Source of the DNA: Pseudomonas sp. GV071
GTDB taxonomy: Bacteria; Pseudomonadota; Gammaproteobacteria; Pseudomonadales; Pseudomonadaceae
Length of the DNA: 64,000 bases
NCBI RefSeq assembly: GCF_003050835.1
Contig: NZ_QAOJ01000007.1
Span: 124,001-188,000, forward strand
Reading direction: 5' to 3'
Of this stretch, positions 61,040 to 64,000 are shown piece by piece (the stretch's first letter is position 1; every line of letters begins with the position of its first letter). The position numbers and the translations under genes are program-made. The notes under the pieces are model-generated. The model was not told the origin of the DNA. It made no database searches and saw only the letters and a program-made list of their open reading frames with translations.

Positions 61040-62142
61040 CAGTGTCTACCTTCTGCTGCCAGGGCCTGCGGCCTGGCCAAAATATCCAGCATCGCCAGGC
61101 TTACTCGCCCGGCGCCCAAGCCGTCCACCAGCGCCCAGCCGCGGACCGATAACGCGGCAAGCTGCGTCGCATCCAAACCGTCCAGAGCCCGACGATAATC
61201 GCCAGGCGTCAGGGCCGCGCTATCGCCCAGATTGATCGCCGCGCCCAGGCTGTGCAAACCGGCCGCCAGGCTGCGTTGATTATCCGCCAGCACCGCCACC
61301 AGCGCCGGCACGCCCAGGGCGCAGCGTTCCCAGGATGACGAGCCTGCCGCACCAATTGCCAGGTCCGCCTCGGCCAGCAATCGGGCCATGTAATCAATCT
61401 GACCATGCAATTGCCAGCCTTGCGTCTGACACAACGCGGCCAGCTGGCTGCCCTGGGGATGGGCGGCGCCTATCACAACGTCCACCTGCACCTCCGCTCG
61501 CCAGCCCACCAACGCCTGCAGCGCCTTGAACAGTTCGCCGCCATCATCACCGCCGGTGAAAAACACCAGCACCCGCTGCAAGGCGCCGGAGCGCGGTGCA
61601 GTGCGGGCACGGGCCAGCAAAAACTCTTCACGCAGCAGCGCAAACTCCGGGCCGAACAGGGCCTGCGCAGGCTGTTGCAACCAGGGGGCGTAACGCGCGC
61701 TGGACTGGTCATCGAAGCCTTGGTCGAGCAACAGGTCGCAATCCAGCGGGCGGTTGGCCAGGTCATCAATGACCATCAGGTGACGGGCAAACCCACGGGC
61801 GTTGCGGTGCCAGAGGGCATCCAGGCCGTAGTGGTCGATCACGCACCAATCGAACTGGCGCCCGCCCAGTTGCTGTGCCAGGGCGCGACTGTCGGCAGCC
61901 CCATCGATGGCCGCCTCGGCCGCCGTGACCGCTGCGCTCGCCAGGGCCGGCAAGCGCAGCAACTCATACTCCGCGGGGATCAACTGCAACGGCGCGCCGG
62001 GCAGATCACGGCAAGCAAAGGTCAGGTGCGCGCCCTGCTCCTGCAACTGCCGGGCAAGGGTCAGGCAGCGCATCAGATGGCCGCTGCCGACCACCAGGGA
62101 GGCGTCTACCCGGAACAGGACGCGCACGTCAGATATCCCCAT
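61039..62142 (-). CDS. pseG: UDP-2,4-diacetamido-2,4,6-trideoxy-β-L-altropyranose hydrolase
   Basis: A 367-residue GT-B-fold UDP-sugar hydrolase of the pseudaminic acid pathway. It begins VRVLFRVDASLVVGSGHLMRCLTLARQLQEQG, containing the GxGHxxR signature, with VIDHYGLDALWHRNAR and DLAIGAAGSSSWERCALGVPALV following. Two starts are possible: ATG 62142, overlapping pseF by 14 bases, or GTG 62127, one base after the pseF stop and preceded by GGGGA. The latter is equally plausible. Confidence 0.9.
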   Translation of the reverse strand: MGISDVRVLFRVDASLVVGSGHLMRCLTLARQLQEQGAHLTFACRDLPGAPLQLIPAEYELLRLPALASAAVTAAEAAIDGAADSRALAQQLGGRQFDWCVIDHYGLDALWHRNARGFARHLMVIDDLANRPLDCDLLLDQGFDDQSSARYAPWLQQPAQALFGPEFALLREEFLLARARTAPRSGALQRVLVFFTGGDDGGELFKALQALVGWRAEVQVDVVIGAAHPQGSQLAALCQTQGWQLHGQIDYMARLLAEADLAIGAAGSSSWERCALGVPALVAVLADNQRSLAAGLHSLGAAINLGDSAALTPGDYRRALDGLDATQLAALSVRGWALVDGLGAGRVSLAMLDILARPQALAAEGRH

Positions 62143-62833
62143 GCTGCTGCAAGCTCGCGTACATCAGCTCGGCGCGGTGCCAGTCTTCCGGGGTGTCGAT
62201 GTCCTGCACCAGGTACCGGGGCAACAGCACCGGCAATGAGTGCGGCGCAAACAAGGCCTCACCGCGCGCCCAGGCGGCGCTGCGGCCCCAATAGAACTGG
62301 CCGGCATCGTGGTAGACCGGCTCCAGATCCTGCGAGCGGGTTTCGTAATACTCAGGGTACAGCGACTCGATGCACTGCTGCGGATTCAGGCGAATGGCGC
62401 GCTGCACCGGAAAACCGTAGCTGGTGATGCTGAAGGCAAACTCCTTGTCCGGCCGCGCCTGCAGAATCGCCAGGCCCTCGCGCAAGCTGGCCGGCTGCAC
62501 AAAGGGCGCGGTGGCATACAGGCAGCAGGCGTAGTCGGGCTGGTAGCCGAGCTGCGCCAGCTCGGCCAGGGCATGCTGGATCACCTCGACGGTGCCGGCA
62601 TGGTCATCGGCCAACGCTGGCGGGCGCACAAACGGCACCTCGGCGCCAAGGCTGCAGGCCACTTCGGCGATTTCCGGGTCATCGGTGCTGACCACAACGC
62701 GGTCGAACACCCCGGCCGCCAGGGCGGCACGGATGGAATAGGCGATCATCGGCTGGCCATGGAACAGCTTGATGTTCTTGCGCGGAATGCGTTTGCTGCC
62801 GCCGCGGGCCGGGATGATCACCACCTTGCTCAT
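62129..62833 (-). CDS. pseF: Pseudaminic acid cytidylyltransferase
   Basis: A 234-residue enzyme that activates pseudaminic acid with CTP. It begins VVIIPARGGSKRIPRKNIKLFHGQPMIAYSI and has VVVSTDDPEIAEVA, DYACCLYATAPFV, RSQDLEPVYHDAGQFYWG and YLVQDIDTPEDW. The RSQDLEP/YHDAGQFYW pair is characteristic of PseF rather than NeuA. It overlaps the methylase by four bases. Confidence 0.94.
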   Translation of the reverse strand: MSKVVIIPARGGSKRIPRKNIKLFHGQPMIAYSIRAALAAGVFDRVVVSTDDPEIAEVACSLGAEVPFVRPPALADDHAGTVEVIQHALAELAQLGYQPDYACCLYATAPFVQPASLREGLAILQARPDKEFAFSITSYGFPVQRAIRLNPQQCIESLYPEYYETRSQDLEPVYHDAGQFYWGRSAAWARGEALFAPHSLPVLLPRYLVQDIDTPEDWHRAELMYASLQQHGDI

Positions 62834-63450
62834 GGGCGTTTTTCCAGCAGAAACCAGTTGAGGTCATCGGCCGGGAAATTGCTGTCGCGGCGATACACGA
62901 AGCCGTAATCCACCAGGCGCAGATCGGCATACAGATCAAGCATCTCGCCGGCAAAATCACGCTTGAACAGCTTGCCGGTATGGCCGCGATAACTGACCTC
63001 GACCGGCGCCGGGCTGTAGTACTCGGCAATCAGCACATACCGTTGGCTGGCGTCATAGAGCTTGGCGTAAGCCTGGGGCAACAACTCCGGCGGCAGGTGG
63101 ATCAGCACGCCTTTGGTAAAGCTCAGGTCAACGGTCTGGCTCAGCGGGTAATCGAACAACGAGCCCTGCCACACCGTCGCCACGTTAAGGCTGTTGGCGA
63201 TCTCGCAGGCCTTGGCGTTCAGCTCCACCCCGTGCAACTGGGTGCGCGGAAACAGGCGCGCCAATGCCTGCAAGTTGAGGCCGCGGTTGGTGCCCAGCTC
63301 CAGCACGCTCTCCAGGCGCCCGGCGTTACGCAGGGCCTGGGCAAAGAATGCCGTGGCCCAGGCCACGGGCAGCTCGCCATCGTTGCGGTCGACGTACTGA
63401 TCGCCAAACTCGCCTTGCCAGAAACGCTCTTGTTCAGTCAGCTCACGCAT
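62830..63450 (-). CDS. Pseudaminic-acid-biosynthesis-associated methylase
   Basis: A 206-residue SAM methyltransferase of the type found in pse clusters. It has QERFWQGEFGDQYVDRN, VLELGTNRGLNLQALARLFP (motif I in the form ELGTNRGLN), HGVELNAKACEIAN, FTKGVLIHLPPELL and VLIAEYYSPAPVEVSYRGH. The target is presumably the nonulosonate or its precursor. It lies 19 bases after pseC and overlaps pseF. Confidence 0.9.
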   Translation of the reverse strand: MRELTEQERFWQGEFGDQYVDRNDGELPVAWATAFFAQALRNAGRLESVLELGTNRGLNLQALARLFPRTQLHGVELNAKACEIANSLNVATVWQGSLFDYPLSQTVDLSFTKGVLIHLPPELLPQAYAKLYDASQRYVLIAEYYSPAPVEVSYRGHTGKLFKRDFAGEMLDLYADLRLVDYGFVYRRDSNFPADDLNWFLLEKRP

Positions 63451-63469
63451 GGGCGCGCTCTCCGCTCGG

Positions 63470-64000
63470 TCAATGCAAGACGCTGATCAGCGCCTGCACC
63501 ACCTGCTCTTGTTGTTCGTCGGTCATATCCGGGTAAAGCGGCAAGCTCATGGCCTGGCGGTAATAACGCTCGGCCTCGGGGAAGTCACCGTCAGCGAAAC
63601 CCAGCTGGCGGTAGAACGGCTGCAGATGCACCGGAATGTAATGGAGGTTCACGCCAATTCCGGCCGCGCGCAGGGCGCTGAAGATCTGCGCCTGATCGCT
63701 GTGCAGCGCATCCAGTTGCACACGCACCGGGTAGAGGTGCCAGGCCGACTCCGCGTCCTGTTGCGCACTCGGCAAGGTCAACGGCAAGTCCGCCAGCAGC
63801 TCGGCATAACGCGCCGCGAGTGCCCGGCGGCGCGTGACAAAGGCATGCAAACGAGTGAGCTGGGACAGCCCCAACGCCGCCTGGATATCGGTGATCCGGT
63901 AGTTGTAGCCAAGCTCGAGCTGCTGGTAGTACCAGGGGCCGTCACTGGCCTGGGTCATCAAGGCCGGGTCACGGGTGATGCCGTGGCTGCGCAAGCGGCG
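63470..64000 (-). CDS. pseC: PseC aminotransferase, C-terminal part (gene continues beyond the window)
   Basis: About 176 residues of the C-terminal region of a DegT/DnrJ/EryC1/StrS-type, PLP-dependent aminotransferase: LRSHGITRD, WYYQQLELGYNYRITDIQAALGLSQL, SAWHLYPVRV, LRAAGIGVNLHYIPVHLQPFYRQLGF and AMSLPLYPDMTDEQQEQVV. In PseC the enzyme forms UDP-4-amino-4,6-dideoxy-N-acetyl-β-L-altrosamine. The start lies outside the window. It is the most upstream gene seen of the minus-strand operon; pseB is expected just beyond. Confidence 0.92.
   Translation of the reverse strand, partial: RRLRSHGITRDPALMTQASDGPWYYQQLELGYNYRITDIQAALGLSQLTRLHAFVTRRRALAARYAELLADLPLTLPSAQQDAESAWHLYPVRVQLDALHSDQAQIFSALRAAGIGVNLHYIPVHLQPFYRQLGFADGDFPEAERYYRQAMSLPLYPDMTDEQQEQVVQALISVLH

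Overview
The window is chromosomal DNA of a Pseudomonas, most likely of the fluorescens/putida type. The evidence is gene order and protein features: smc next to an xdh purine cluster; lolCDE–PilZ–ugpQ–sthA–apbE; gap–mfd; fleQSR–fliDST–flaG–fliC followed by a flagellin glycosylation island. Dispersed REP-like inverted repeats built on GTAGGAGCGG…CAGCCGCGA also fit. The species is inferred; no rRNA or tRNA gene is present.

Layout. 1–313 holds the start of smc. 340–2436 is a divergent GntR regulator/alkB alkane hydroxylase pair, followed by an EptA-type phosphoethanolamine transferase (2568–4196). From 4.3 to 19.8 kb lies a complete purine-degradation island: xdhABC, guaD, a GntR regulator, an NCS2 purine permease, a LysE-type exporter, uraH, puuE, uraD, alc, allA and puuD. 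Together they would take guanine or xanthine to urate (oxidised by the membrane cytochrome-linked PuuD), 5-hydroxyisourate, OHCU, allantoin, allantoate, ureidoglycolate, and finally glyoxylate plus urea. Two palindrome types recur in its intergenic regions and look like operators: TTGTAyACAA (four copies) and TGACynAAAGTCA-like (three copies). A small 55-codon gene that has not been named overlaps xdhC.

20–31 kb is cell-envelope housekeeping: murB, low-molecular-weight phosphatase, kdsB, a Trm112-like protein, lpxK, exbBD, comEC, a DUF2062 protein and the lolCDE lipoprotein transporter. comEC carries an in-frame amber codon at codon 62, where a tryptophan is expected. 31–41.8 kb holds a PilZ protein, a small secreted protein, ugpQ, sthA, apbE, a chalcone-isomerase-like secreted protein, an extended gap, mfd and a csiV-like gene.

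41.8–64 kb is flagellar: fleR, fleS and fleQ, then fliT, fliS, fliD, flaG and fliC, all on the minus strand. RpoN, FliA and housekeeping promoter matches lie at the expected places. Beyond fliC is a tightly overlapping minus-strand glycosylation operon. It encodes a four-module 1317-residue glycosyltransferase, a methyltransferase-like protein, a PIG-L deacetylase, a UDP-galactopyranose-mutase-like flavoprotein, a SAM methyltransferase, a WbqC protein, and pseudaminic-acid-type enzymes (PseH, a NeuB/PseI synthase, PseG, PseF, a Pse-associated methylase, and PseC cut by the window edge).
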